A stretch of DNA of 64,000 nucleotides from Azolla caroliniana (GCA_043228905.1 JBHGNT010000007.1:15004001-15068000), one strand, 5' to 3'. Counted from the first letter of the stretch, positions 24,196 through 33,845 are shown. The notes: generated from the letters alone by a model not told the origin. Program-made: numbers and translations.

Positions 24196-26933
24196 CAGGA
24201 GACCTTGAGCATCTTGAAGAGATGCTGCCAAAATTTGGAGACAAATTGCGGTCCTCGGTCACTGATGATACTGTCTGGGAGGCCATGATGCCGAAATACC
24301 TCACGCATAACAAGGGCGGCGGTTTCCTCGCTAGTGATGGCTTTAGTACACGGCACAAAATGTGCCATCTTCGTATATCGATCGACGACGGTTAGGATAA
24401 CATCGAACCCCTTTGAGACCGGCAGATCTGTGATAAAATCAAGACAAATAGACTGCCACGACTTACTTGGAATCGGTAAGGGTTCCAACAAGCCATATGG
24501 ATGGTGTCATGGCATCTTTGCTCGGCAGCAAGCATCACAGGTCCGAACGTAGTCGTCGACAAAACGACGCATGTGGGGCCACCAAAAAGATCGCTGCACT
24601 AGCTCCAACGTCTTAGTACTACCAAAATGTCCCGTCGTATGGGTGTCGTGACAATGCTAGACAATTTGAAGGCGACAGGAGCAATCGGGGACATATACGC
24701 GCTTTTTAAAGAATAACAAACCATCATGATATTCGAATTGTCGGTAGTCAATACCTAGTTGTTGAGACTGAGAACAGGATGCCCGAGAAGTATCAATGTG
24801 TGGCAGGATGTCTTGAGCAAAACTATCCGTCTTCAAGGTTGCACGTATGTCATCAGTAATCCGTGAATCCATCGGGGTGTGAAAAATCCGCGTCGTGTGC
24901 AATCGTGTTGGTCCCAAGATTACTTGCTTTTGATTATCAAATGTTGCATCACCAGGACGAGGTGCAAGATATGAACGTTGTGATAGTGCATCTGCTTTTC
25001 CTTGCTGCTTCCCTGGTCGATATGTGATTTTGAAGTCGAAACGCGTGAGGAATTGCGTCCACCGAGCTTGCCGTCGATTTAGTACGCGAGCGTTCTGAAA
25101 ATAAGCAAGATTTTTATGATCGCTAAAGACAATGACCTGATGTGGAGAGCCCTCTAAAAAATGCCGCCATTGTACAAATGAATCCACGATGGCTAATAAC
25201 TCCTTGTCATATATTTCGTAGTTGATTTTTGCGACATCGAATTTGCGCGAATGGAAAGCCACCGGATGCAACTCTTCTTTATCTCCTGGTTGAGAAAGGA
25301 TGCTACTGAGGGCGAAATCTGATGCGTCGGCCTCCATGATGAATGGTTTGCTTGTATCCACATGAGCTAGAATCGGTGCTGATGTAAAGGCTTTCTTAAG
25401 ATGCCGAAAAGCCATATCTGCTTCTATGGACCAAAGAAATGCTTGGCCCTTCTTCGTAAGTTGTGTGAGAGGTAAAATAATCTTCGAGTAATCCTGTATA
25501 AACTTACGGTAGAAGTTAGCAAAACCTAGAAAACATTGTACATCTCGTACCGACCGTGGAATTTGCCACTCTAGTACAGTTTGGATTTTAGCTGGATCCA
25601 TGGCGATGCCCTTTGAGGAGATGACGTAGCCTAGAAATTCCACTTGCTTGCAGTCAAAGCTACATTTTTCTAGCTTGGCATAAAGACCATTCTCGCGGAG
25701 TCGCTTTAGTACTAATAGTACATGAGAATCGTGCTCTTCCTGGGTCTTCGAATAAATCAATAGATCATCCAGATAAATGATCAAACAGATATCCAAGAGG
25801 TCTCTGAATATATCATTTGCCATGTGTTGGAAGACTGCGGGTGCATTGGTTAGGCCAAACGGCATAACAGTATACTCGAAATGCCCATACCGCGTGCAAA
25901 AGGCGATCTTCCATTCATCTCCTGGTCGGATCCGCACGAGGTTATACGCTCCTCGTAGGTCGATTTTAGTAAAAAACTTGGCACCATTAACTCGCTCTAA
26001 AAGACTTGATATAAGAGGAAGTGCATACCTATTCCGGATGGTGACTTTATTCAATCCGCAATAATCAACGACAAGACGAAGTGAGCCATCTTTCTTCTTG
26101 ACAAAGAAGATGGGTGCACCGGCCGGAGATTTCGAATGACGGACGAACCCGCTTGCCAAGTTCTCCTCTATGTAGGCTCGAAGGACTTCTAACTCGGTGG
26201 GTGACAAGTTGTAAATTGGTCCCCATGGTTGCTCGGTTCCTGGTTGTAAATCGATGGGACAGTCATAGGGACGGTGATGAGGAAGGGTACCGGCTTTTAC
26301 CTTGTCAAATACATCGGCATAAGGATGATATTTTGCTGGAAGTTGTACTGAGGAGTCCTTCTTAATAGTGTTGGAAGGATGTACTGATATTGCAAATAGG
26401 AACATTGCCTCCTTGGGTCCTTCTTCGCGTAGTTGATGGAGTGAAATGGTCGAAACTTGGTGAGTTGATTCTTGGGGTGGTCGATATTGGACTTCTCTTG
26501 TTCTCCAATCTATGGTTGGATTATGTAATTCAAACCAAGGTAATCCTAGGACAATGGGATGCTCTGGACTACTAATTATATTAAATGATATTACACACAC
26601 AAAACTACCTAGTACAACTTGAATGGGTTCTGATTCTTCTACAATATTCCCGAAAGCAATGGGACGACCATCAATGACTACTACAGCTGCGGCACAAGGA
26701 AGTTTTCTTAAGGATATCTGAGAAGCTTGGGCAAAATTTCGATCCATGAAACAGGAATTAGCTCTGGAATCTAAAAGTGCTAGGACGGGTACTGGGGGAG
26801 TACTTTTAGTACTAACAATGACTTGGGTTAGGAACACATTGCTAACTTGCTTGGAAGGAATGGAACCACTAATGGGCTGTACAGATCTAGGGTTGCTGTC
26901 CAACCAAACGGCTCCTATTTTGGCTGGACTCAA
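24196..26933 (-). pseudogene. Gypsy pol: protease, RT, RNase H, integrase (truncated)
   Basis: The frame 26933-24657 (758 codons) begins without an ATG, in the -1 frame relative to gag. Protease: ALLDSRANSCFMD, where the normal DSG is DSR, so the active site is probably dead. RT: KIDLRGAYNLVRI, VMPFGLTNAP and YLDDLLIYS (catalytic YLDD intact). RNase H: EADASDFALSSIL, YEIYDKELLAIV, FSDHKNLAYF. A stop at 24657 separates the integrase zinc finger (H..H..C..C, 24515-24656). The integrase core follows with its first two catalytic aspartates (CLDFITDL, IISDRGPQF). The frame ends at the deletion, so the catalytic Glu and C-terminus are missing. Confidence 0.92.
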
Positions 26934-28072
26934 TTGTTTAACTCTTCATCTAATTGACTAAGGATTTCAAATTTATTTGAGATACTTGGGCTATTAGTAC
27001 TATGAATACTATCAAACACTCTATTAGTACTATTAATACTATCAGACACTCCTAAGGGAAGAATTGACTCGGGTTTAGTACAGGCTACAATTTGATTTAC
27101 CTGTCTTCTTGGCCTATGGGGACAATTGATTGCGATATGCCCTGGTCCACTGCAATAAAGACATAATCGATTTGCACGTCGTCGTTGCTTTTCTTCTTCC
27201 GATAACGGGCCGCGTCGATGCATGGTATCGATCTCCATCGGTGTCGAAGTATTTGCTTGAGGTATGTCTCGTGCAAACGGTTTAGCCGCGACTGCGGCGT
27301 AAGTGGGCTCCGGCCTAGCGCGTGGTATCTGTAATTGACGTTTCGAACGCCGTTCGAAAAGGCGGTTGTCACATCGGACCGCTCGACTGATTGCCTCCGT
27401 AAGAGACTTTGGTTCTTCGGGGAAAGTTAGAAGTAGATCTTTGACATCGTTTCGCAGGCCATAGCGAAACTGCTCCATTAGTGCTTGATCATCCCAGGGT
27501 ATGTCTGAAGCGAGTAGGCGGAAATCCGCCGCGTAGGCAGAGGCTGGACGATCACCTTGACGCAATCGCCGGATCCTGATGCTGTTGGTGTCTCCAAAGC
27601 AGGCTTTGAACTCACTAATAAAATCTTCAAAGTTATTAAGCAAGGGCGATTGTTTTCCTAGGAGCGGAGCGAACCATGCTAAGGCTGAGCCGCTAAGCAA
27701 TGTGCCTATTAAGCCGAATCGGGATGCATCAAAGGGGTATCGGGAAGGATGCATTTGGAGGACTAATCGTACCTGATTAAGGAATCCCCTGAATTGCGAT
27801 CGTGTTCCATCAAATTTCACAGGCAGTCCAATCTTCGGCTTTTTATGAAATCCTTGGGGACTTGATCCTTGTTGTTGCAATGCCGCTTCGAGTTGTTGCA
27901 CCCGTAACGCTAACTCCCCATGTTGTTGCTGCGTTTGTTGCTTTTTTAGAGCGATTTGTTGCAGATCCCCTATCAGCCGTTGGTTTTCTTGTTCCAAGGC
28001 AACAAATTTTTCTTTTAAGCACTGTAGCTCGGAGAAAACGGATTGATATTCTTGGGCGCTAACAGTAGCCAT
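26930..28072 (-). CDS. Gypsy gag polyprotein (intact frame)
   Basis: This 380-residue frame starts MATVSAQEYQSVFSELQCLK and has an N-terminal coiled coil of Gln/Leu heptads (about 15-70), a capsid domain (KFDGTRSQFRGFLNQVRLV, then LLSGSALAWFAPLL, then RLRQGDRPASAYAADFRLLA) and a CCHC knuckle CLYCSGPGHIAINC near 310. The capsid wording resembles the sushi/PEG10-type gag of vertebrates and fungal Tf elements. It ends in TGA, three bases after a GTTAAAC heptamer, and pol opens in the -1 frame there. It is the only long intact retroelement frame in the nest. Confidence 0.88.
   Translation of the reverse strand: MATVSAQEYQSVFSELQCLKEKFVALEQENQRLIGDLQQIALKKQQTQQQHGELALRVQQLEAALQQQGSSPQGFHKKPKIGLPVKFDGTRSQFRGFLNQVRLVLQMHPSRYPFDASRFGLIGTLLSGSALAWFAPLLGKQSPLLNNFEDFISEFKACFGDTNSIRIRRLRQGDRPASAYAADFRLLASDIPWDDQALMEQFRYGLRNDVKDLLLTFPEEPKSLTEAISRAVRCDNRLFERRSKRQLQIPRARPEPTYAAVAAKPFARDIPQANTSTPMEIDTMHRRGPLSEEEKQRRRANRLCLYCSGPGHIAINCPHRPRRQVNQIVACTKPESILPLGVSDSINSTNRVFDSIHSTNSPSISNKFEILSQLDEELNN
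26936..26942 (-). promoter_or_regulatory. Putative -1 ribosomal frameshift site (GTTAAAC)
   Basis: In gag frame the codons are gag-TTA-AAC-AAT-TGA, so G_TTA_AAC fits X_XXY_YYZ apart from the first base. The pol frame is closed by a TGA only two codons upstream, so the shift must occur inside a window of about four codons that contains this heptamer. Confidence 0.65.
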
Positions 28073-28093
28073 AGTATAGGGAAAAGGGTAGGA

Positions 28094-28111
28094 GGCAAAA
28101 TTGGTTCAAAC
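28094..28111 (-). other. Putative self-primer pairing site of the gypsy element
   Basis: The 18 bases after the 5' LTR read GTTTGAACCAATTTTGCC on -. They do not match the tRNA-Met site or start with TGG. They can pair with LTR bases at 28320-28307 (CAAATTGGTTAAAC): nine base pairs, a one-base bulge, then four more. That LTR sequence lies where transcription should begin. Confidence 0.5.
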
Positions 28112-28535
28112 TATCAGGAGTAGTACAAAAGCAGAGATGGAATTAGTACTAAAGAAGAGCAGTACTATTAGTACTAAGAGGACGGGACTGCGTAAGATTC
28201 CCAAGAGAGGAAGTGAGAAGAGAAAGAGAGAGAGAAGGATGATGACAACAGCTCTTATATTATGTGAAAAGATAAGTACAAATCGGCTAAGAGGCTTAAG
28301 ACTGGCGTTTAACCAATTTGGTTCAAAACAATGCCTTGTGCCTCCTTTTATAGTGTTTTTAGGAATAATCCTGAAGCTTCTAGAATGTTCCAGAGAAATA
28401 TGGAATATACATCAATTTTCTATGATAAAGCATAAATGAAAATAATATCCTACAAATTACAATTCATAGTCTAATGGTAAGAGCTTGACCCATGTAGCAT
28501 AAGGTCATAGGTTTGAGTCTTGCCATATCATGACA
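28112..28535 (-). repeat. 5' LTR of the gypsy element (full length, 424 bp)
   Basis: On - it begins TGTCATGATATGGCAAGAC and ends CTGATA (CTGACA in the other copy). It contains a TATA box (TATAAAA, 28352-28346). A tRNA-like module on the opposite strand lies at 28467-28524, close to the LTR start. Confidence 0.92.
28346..28352 (-). promoter_or_regulatory. TATA box of the gypsy LTR
   Basis: CTATAAAAGG on -. A start site about 32 nt downstream would fall at 28320, the first base of the sequence able to pair with the site after the LTR. Confidence 0.6.
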
Positions 28536-28540
28536 TTAGT

Positions 28541-29350
28541 GGATGTAAGTTTTATGTAACATTTATTGATGATTGCTCAAGGAAAACATGGGTTTACTTC
28601 ATGAAAGAGAAAAGTGAAGTATTTGATTGCTTCCGTAAGTTTAAATGTATGGTGGAAAAGAAGGCTGGAACTAGGATAAAATGCCTAAGATTTGATGGAG
28701 GAGGAGAATACTTCTCAAATGAATTTTCTGATTTTCTATGCAATCAAGGAATAAGAAGATAGTTCACATGTAGATATACTCCACAACAAAATGGAGTTGC
28801 TGAGAGGAAAAACAAAACTTTGGTGAACATAGCAAGAGCTTTAATGACAGAAAAAAATATGCCATTGTATTTCTGGGCAGAATCTGTAAACACAGGAAAC
28901 TATATCCTAAATAGATGTATAACATCTAGAGTACATGAAGTAACTCCGAAGAATGTTTCTATGGCAGAAAGCCGAGTTTAGGACACTTAAAAGTGTTTGG
29001 ATGCCTTGCCTATATTCATGTACTTGCTGAAGTGAGAAGTAAGCTTGATCCAAAAGCTGAAAAATGTGTTCTTATTGGATATTCAGAGGAGCAAAAAGGG
29101 TATAGATGCTATAACCTTGTGACAAAAAAGATTGTGGTAAGCCGTGATGTAATATTTGATGAGTTGGGCAGCTGGTACAACCCAAAAGAAAATGTAGAAA
29201 TTGATGAAGGTTGTGAAAATGAAAACAGAGAAAAATCTGAAAATGGAAGAGATTGCCATGGAGATGGAAACAATGTTGGACAACAAAGTTCCACATCAAT
29301 GGAATGTATTGGACCATCTAGAAGCTTAGGTACTAAATCTGAATCTAATT
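28541..29350 (+). pseudogene. Middle copia: rest of integrase, after the gypsy insertion
   Basis: GCKFYVTFIDDCSRKTWVYF resumes the core exactly where 23787 left off. FDGGGEYFSNEF, PQQNGVAERKNKTL and WAESVNTGNYILNR follow, then FGCLAYIHV and the linker. A stop lies after NQGIRR and a frame change near 28985. The second catalytic block reads FDGGGEY, where RSDNGGEF-like is usual. Confidence 0.9.
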
Positions 29351-31135
29351 CATGGAGTGGAAAAAATGCAAGACAAAAAATATGATGATAAAAAGGGAAA
29401 ACAGAAGATGCAAGAATATGAAATGCTTGAGGATGGATCTAGAAACATGGAAGATGTAGATTCAGATACATCATTGGATGATGAGCTTGGTATACGAGCC
29501 TTGAAAATCCCTGGTATGGAAAAAACAATGAAGGATGCAAATCAGAAACTGAGAAGATCATATAGAGAGAAAAAGATTGTTGAAAGATTTGGTTATGACA
29601 CATATATGGCTATGCATTATGCATACACGTCTAAAGTGGTACAAATCCCTTATCCAAATAGTTTTGATGAAGCAAAATCTGATAAGAAATGGGTGAATGC
29701 AATGCAAGAAGAAATAAATGCATTGGCTGAAAGTAGAACATGGGATTTGGTAAAGTAACCGAAAGGAAAAAATGTTGTAGGTTGCAAATGGGTCTACAAG
29801 ACAAAGCATGATTCCAATGGAAATGTTAGCAGACATAAAGCAAGACTTGTGGCAAGGGATATGCCCAGATGCATGGAATTGATTATGAAGAAACATTTGC
29901 ACTGGTTGCAAAGATGGCAACATTGAGAACACTACTTGCTGTGAGTGCAACCAAAAGATGGATTCTGCACCATATGGATGTAAAAAATGCTTTTTTACAT
30001 GGTAACTAGGAAGAAGAAGTGTATATGTGTCAACCTGTAGGTTTTGAAGATAAGAAGCATCCAGAATATGTATGTAGGCTGAAAAAGGCTCTCTATGGAC
30101 TAAAACAAGCACTTAGAGCATGGCATAAAGAACTTTCAGAATTTCTGAAAAAAATTGTCTTCAAAATGTCAAAGGCTAATCCATCATTGTATGTAAAAAG
30201 GACAAATGATTGCATTGTTGTTATCTTGATTTACGTTGATGATTTAATAATTGGAGGTGACTCCATGGATGAAATAAGCAAGTTGAAAAAAAATCTGGAA
30301 ATGCAATTCCATATGAAAGACTTGGGAGAGTTCAGATACTTTCTCGATATTGAGATGATCAGATCTAAAAGTGGTATATATATGTTGCAAAAATAGTATG
30401 CAACAACTATGTTGAAGAAGTATGGTATGGTGGGCAGCCTCATATATTTGACTATAACAAGACCCTAATTTGAGTTATGTTGTTGGATTAGTCAGCCAGT
30501 TTATGCAACAACCCACAAAGCCACATTTGGACTGCATTAGAAGCATTTTGAGGTATGTAAAAGCTACTCAAAATTATGGACTGTTTTACAGGGCTGATCT
30601 GGACATAAAGCTGGAAGGATATACAGATGTTGATTGGGCTGGAAGCCAAATTGATAGAAGATCCACAAGTGGATATATGTTTACATTGGGAAGTGCAGTT
30701 ATTTCATGGAGTAGCAAGAAACAAGCTATTGTTGCACTATCAAGTACTGAAGCTGAGTATAGAGGAGCTGCAATAACTACCTATGAAGAGGTATAGATCA
30801 GAAGATTGCTTGCTGATTTGGGACAATATATAGATGGTGCAGTCACAATTTGGTGTGACAATATGAGCAGCATTCAGCTCGCAAAAAATTCAGTGTTCCA
30901 TGCAAGAACAAAGCACATTGAAGTGCATTATCACTTTGTTAGGGAAAAAGTGATTGATGGAGAAGTGGATCTGTTGTATGTAAGTACAAATAAGCAAGCG
31001 GCTGATATTATTACGAAGGGATTGAGCATGGAAAAACATACACAGTTTAGAGACACGATGGGAGTTATAACCATCGGCATGGTAGCTGAAAAGCATGAAG
31101 AAAAGAAGATTGAAGATGATCCCAAGAAAGGATAA
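29351..31135 (+). pseudogene. Middle copia: reverse transcriptase and RNase H
   Basis: Blocks in order: [60 protein letters not shown] (catalytic YVDD intact), MKDLGEFRYFL; then RNase H with ATQNYGLFY, DVDWAGSQIDRRSTSGY, SSTEAEYRGAA and HIEVHYHFVREKV; and a C-terminal ADIITKGLS. Interrupted by TAA at 29758, frame changes near 29860 and 30400, and a TAG at 30795. A polypurine tract (31143-31153) follows. Confidence 0.9.
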
Positions 31136-31153
31136 GTTGAGCTTGAGGGGGAG

Positions 31154-31512
31154 TGTTGAGAAGCAAGCTCAACAAAGGTATGTGATGCTTAAGCTATACT
31201 AGCTATTAGCTAATTAGCTACTAGTGGACATAAAGGTGAAACAACTATTTATCTACTGATAGCTAATTATAACTTAGGTAAAAAGTAAGTAGAAAAGTGA
31301 GTAAGAGTGAGAGTAGAGAAGAGAAGAAAAATAGAGAACAGAAAATAGACGAGAGCGAGTTGAGCTCTGCGTGTAATGAAATAGAAGAAGTTTTTTGGTT
31401 TGCTACATAGAGTTAAGTCTCCTTCCCCTTCCTTTCTGTCTTGAGCACACTAAACGATCCAACACATCACGATCCGTTGTGCACACAAAAGAGCCGTAGT
31501 GCCTTCATAACA
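31154..31512 (+). repeat. 3' LTR of the middle copia element
   Basis: Starts TGTTGAGAAGC directly after TTGAGGGGGAG and ends CTTCATAACA. It is 31 bp shorter than its partner through at least two indels. Confidence 0.93.
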
Positions 31513-33320
31513 ATCAGCGCCTCAACCCAAAACTTCTTGGGTAACTTTGCATGTGCTAGCATGCTTCAGACTCTCTCCATTATGGTTCGGTTCATCAGTT
31601 CAGCTAGCTCGTTCAATTCCAGTGTCTTCCGCACGGTGAATTCAAGCTAGATTCCCTTCGATTGGCAGTACTCCTCGAACTGCCCATGATATTCTCCTCC
31701 GCTATCTGCTCGAACCGCCTTTAGCTTCCGATCGGTTTCTCTTTCCACTCTTGCGTGGAGTTCCCGAAGACGGATCCTTCAACGATGAGACCCACAACTT
31801 CCGGTTGTGGTCGTCTATGAACGTCACAAAGTACTACAATCCGGCATGTGACTCCGTGTCCACTTGACACACATCGGTATGCACCAGCTTCGGTGGTGCA
31901 TTCCTTCTCATTAGTGGTCTTGATCGGAAGGAGAGTCAGTTTTGCTTGCCGGCCAAGCAATCGGTGCACTTCTCAAGTTGCACATCCTTCATCGGAATGA
32001 GATTGACTTCGGCAAGTCTCTTCATCCCCTTCTGACTCACGTGACACAACCTCTTGTGCCACAACTCACTAGCAATGTCGGGTGCGATGTTCACTTCTTC
32101 CTGGCACATCTAGGCATGCATCATGTACAATGTGTTGATCTTCTGGGCTCGAGCCACAATCAAGCTTCCCTTGCTGAACTACATGACTCCATTCCGGATG
32201 CTACCTGTGTAGCCTTCATCATCTAGCCGACCGGCTGATATCAGGTTCAACCGAACCTCCGGAACGTGTCGAACTTCTTTCAACAACAATTTGCATCCGG
32301 TTGATGTCATCAAAAACACATCTCCTATGTCGATGATTCGGCAGGTCCCTTCATTCCCCATCCAGACACAACTGTGATCACCGGTTGTGTAGGATGAGAA
32401 GTATCTCCGTCCGGTGTCAAGTGGAATGACGCTCTGGAATCGACAACCCACGTTGTCTCATCACCGACAAGGTTTAACTCATTCTCCTCGGTAATGAGCA
32501 TCCGTTCTTCTTCACTTGTCGCGACTGCCGACGTTCCCTTCTGATCCGAGCCTTTCCAGTCTAAACCGTTCCGGTTTGAACCCTTCTTCGAATCGGCACT
32601 ATTGGTTCCTTTCTCTTTCCGAAAATGCTGACAGTTCTTCTGGAAGTGCCCCGACTTCCCATAGTAGAAGCAAGTAGGCCTCCCCCTTAACTTCGACCTC
32701 GTCCCTGATTTGTCCCGGTTTTGTGGACTCCGATACCGGCCTCTTCCCCGGTAATGGTCATCTTCCGTGACCAAGGCCTTCGGATAAGTTCCGGACTCCC
32801 AGTCCTTCCGGCCCAGCGTTGCCCAAAGTGACAACTAGTGTCTCCCAACTATCCAGGAGGGAACCGAGCAGGAGCAATGCAAGTACCTTGTCGGCCAGAG
32901 GTACTTCAAGCGAAGTTGTTTGATTTATGAGCCCTGAAATGCATTCATGTGCTCTGTCGTGCTGGATCCGTCCTGGTATCGGAGTCTCACTAACTTCCGG
33001 AATACCGAAACCAAATTTACAACGTTTTTACTCTCTAGCATAGTGCTGATTTTCTCCAAGAGTACATGAGCTTTACTTTCTTCATTGTAGTTGTTATATA
33101 GGGTCATGTCGATGAAGCACCGAATGTACGTCGTTGTCTTCATGTGCATCACCTCCCATGTCGTGGCATTGATCTTGTCCGGTAAAAGATCCACGTCATG
33201 ACTTGAAATATTGCATAACCCCATTAGAGGAACAATTTCTAAGCTATTTTTATATAATTATTATTAGCAAATTTGAGTATTTTACACAGGTTTTACTATT
33301 AACGATTCTTCCATTTCCTT
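31513..33320 (-). pseudogene. Outer copia: gag, protease and integrase N-terminal half
   Basis: On -, gag (33224-32925, DLLPDKINATTWEVM and YNNYNEESKAHVLLEKI) is followed by a zinc knuckle reading CFYYGKSGHFQKNC, where the second Cys is Tyr. The protease reads WVVDSRASFHLTP (DSG changed to DSR). VRHVPEVRLNLISAG and the integrase follow as far as MNRTIMERV, HAKLPKKFWVEAL. There are several stops. The methionine-led frames visible are only pieces of one decayed gag-pol. Confidence 0.86.
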
Positions 33321-33325
33321 TGTTC

Positions 33326-33337
33326 GCTCTGATACTA
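33326..33337 (-). other. Primer binding site of the outer copia element
   Basis: On - the bases after the LTR read TAGTATCAGAGC, one change from TGGTATCAGAGC, the initiator-methionine tRNA site. Confidence 0.82.
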
Positions 33338-33340
33338 GAT

Positions 33341-33578
33341 TGTGAGGAAATAACGCTCGGCAACAACTGAGTCTTCAACAAGGAATGGAAGAGAGCAAAC
33401 TGAAATTGAGATGACACATGATGTTTACGTGGAAAACCCTAAACGGGAAAAACCACGGGAGCCCACGGACTCCAACTATCATTATGAGAGGAGGAATACA
33501 ATGTGAGACTCAGAGGCAACGATCTCGAGCTCTATGTCTTCGCCAAACCGGTGGTTACAACAAAAAACTAGTTCTGTA

Positions 33579-33609
<31 letters not shown>

Positions 33610-33845
33610 ACAACAACTCTAACTACCACCCACTAAAGTGATTGCCCTAAGTCATATTTATACTTATATGACATTTGGGCTATTTACAAATATAGCCTCA
33701 GTGGGCTTACTCTAACATATTTACAAATATGTCCTTGGATCCGGTTTCTAGGTCTCATCCAAAACCATTCCGGATCCGGTTCCTTCATCCGGCTCGTCCG
33801 ATCCCGCTCCTTCGGATCCCATCCGGAGGGACCGAATTCCCAACA
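33341..33845 (-). repeat. 5' LTR of the outer copia element (505 bp)
   Basis: On - it starts TGTTGGGAATTCGG and ends TATTTCCTCACA, immediately before the primer site. It contains a (GA)n run (33578-33605) and a conserved copia-type leader. The 3' LTR expected on the left side of the nest does not match it. Confidence 0.85.

Larger units (their letters stand above)
23788..28535 (-). mobile_element. Inner Ty3/gypsy chromovirus-like element (Tf1/sushi-like)
   Basis: A clean insertion into the integrase gene of the middle copia, flanked by the 5-bp target duplication TTAGT (23783-23787 and 28536-28540). The termini are TGTCA...TGACA. It encodes gag, then protease-RT-RNase H-integrase on -. RT and gag wording (NLVRIRPGDEWK, YGHFEY.VMPFGLTNAP, FRGFLNQVRL, LLSGSALAWF) resembles the fungal/fish Tf1-sushi group rather than plant Tekay, CRM or Reina. 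An internal deletion at 24195/24196 joins the middle of the integrase to the 3' LTR. It removes the catalytic Glu region, any chromodomain, the polypurine tract and about 18 bp of LTR. LTR identity is roughly 97 % by eye. Confidence 0.92.
21611..31512 (+). mobile_element. Middle Ty1/copia retrotransposon (+), interrupted by a gypsy element
   Basis: LTRs at 21611-22000 (390 bp) and 31154-31512 (359 bp) both start TGTTGAGAAGCAAGC and end TAACA. The left LTR is followed at once by TGGTATCAGAGC, the initiator-methionine tRNA primer site. The right LTR is preceded by the polypurine tract TTGAGGGGGAG. Between them lie gag, protease, integrase, RT and RNase H in copia order. LTRs differ by substitutions and indels, so the insertion is old. 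No 5-bp target duplication is visible: flanks are TCGTC (left) and ATCAG (right). Multiple stops and frameshifts make it dead. Confidence 0.93.
19834..33845 (-). mobile_element. Outer Ty1/copia retrotransposon, interrupted and decayed
   Basis: Its 5' half lies on the right (LTR 33341-33845, primer site, gag, protease, integrase start) and its 3' half on the left (integrase end, RT, truncated at 20.0 kb). The integrase frame is continuous across the inserted element: FWVEAL ends at 31513 and TTTTYVINKSPS resumes at 21610. Domain order gag-PR-IN-RT is copia. The RNase H region after FMSNP is deleted, followed by two polypurine-like tracts. The left and right LTRs differ, so the left end probably derives from a different copy or element. 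Many stops and frameshifts make it non-functional. Confidence 0.85.

Noticed and set aside
29558-30112. A 184-codon - frame
   Set aside because: It is antisense to the middle copia RT region; no domain.
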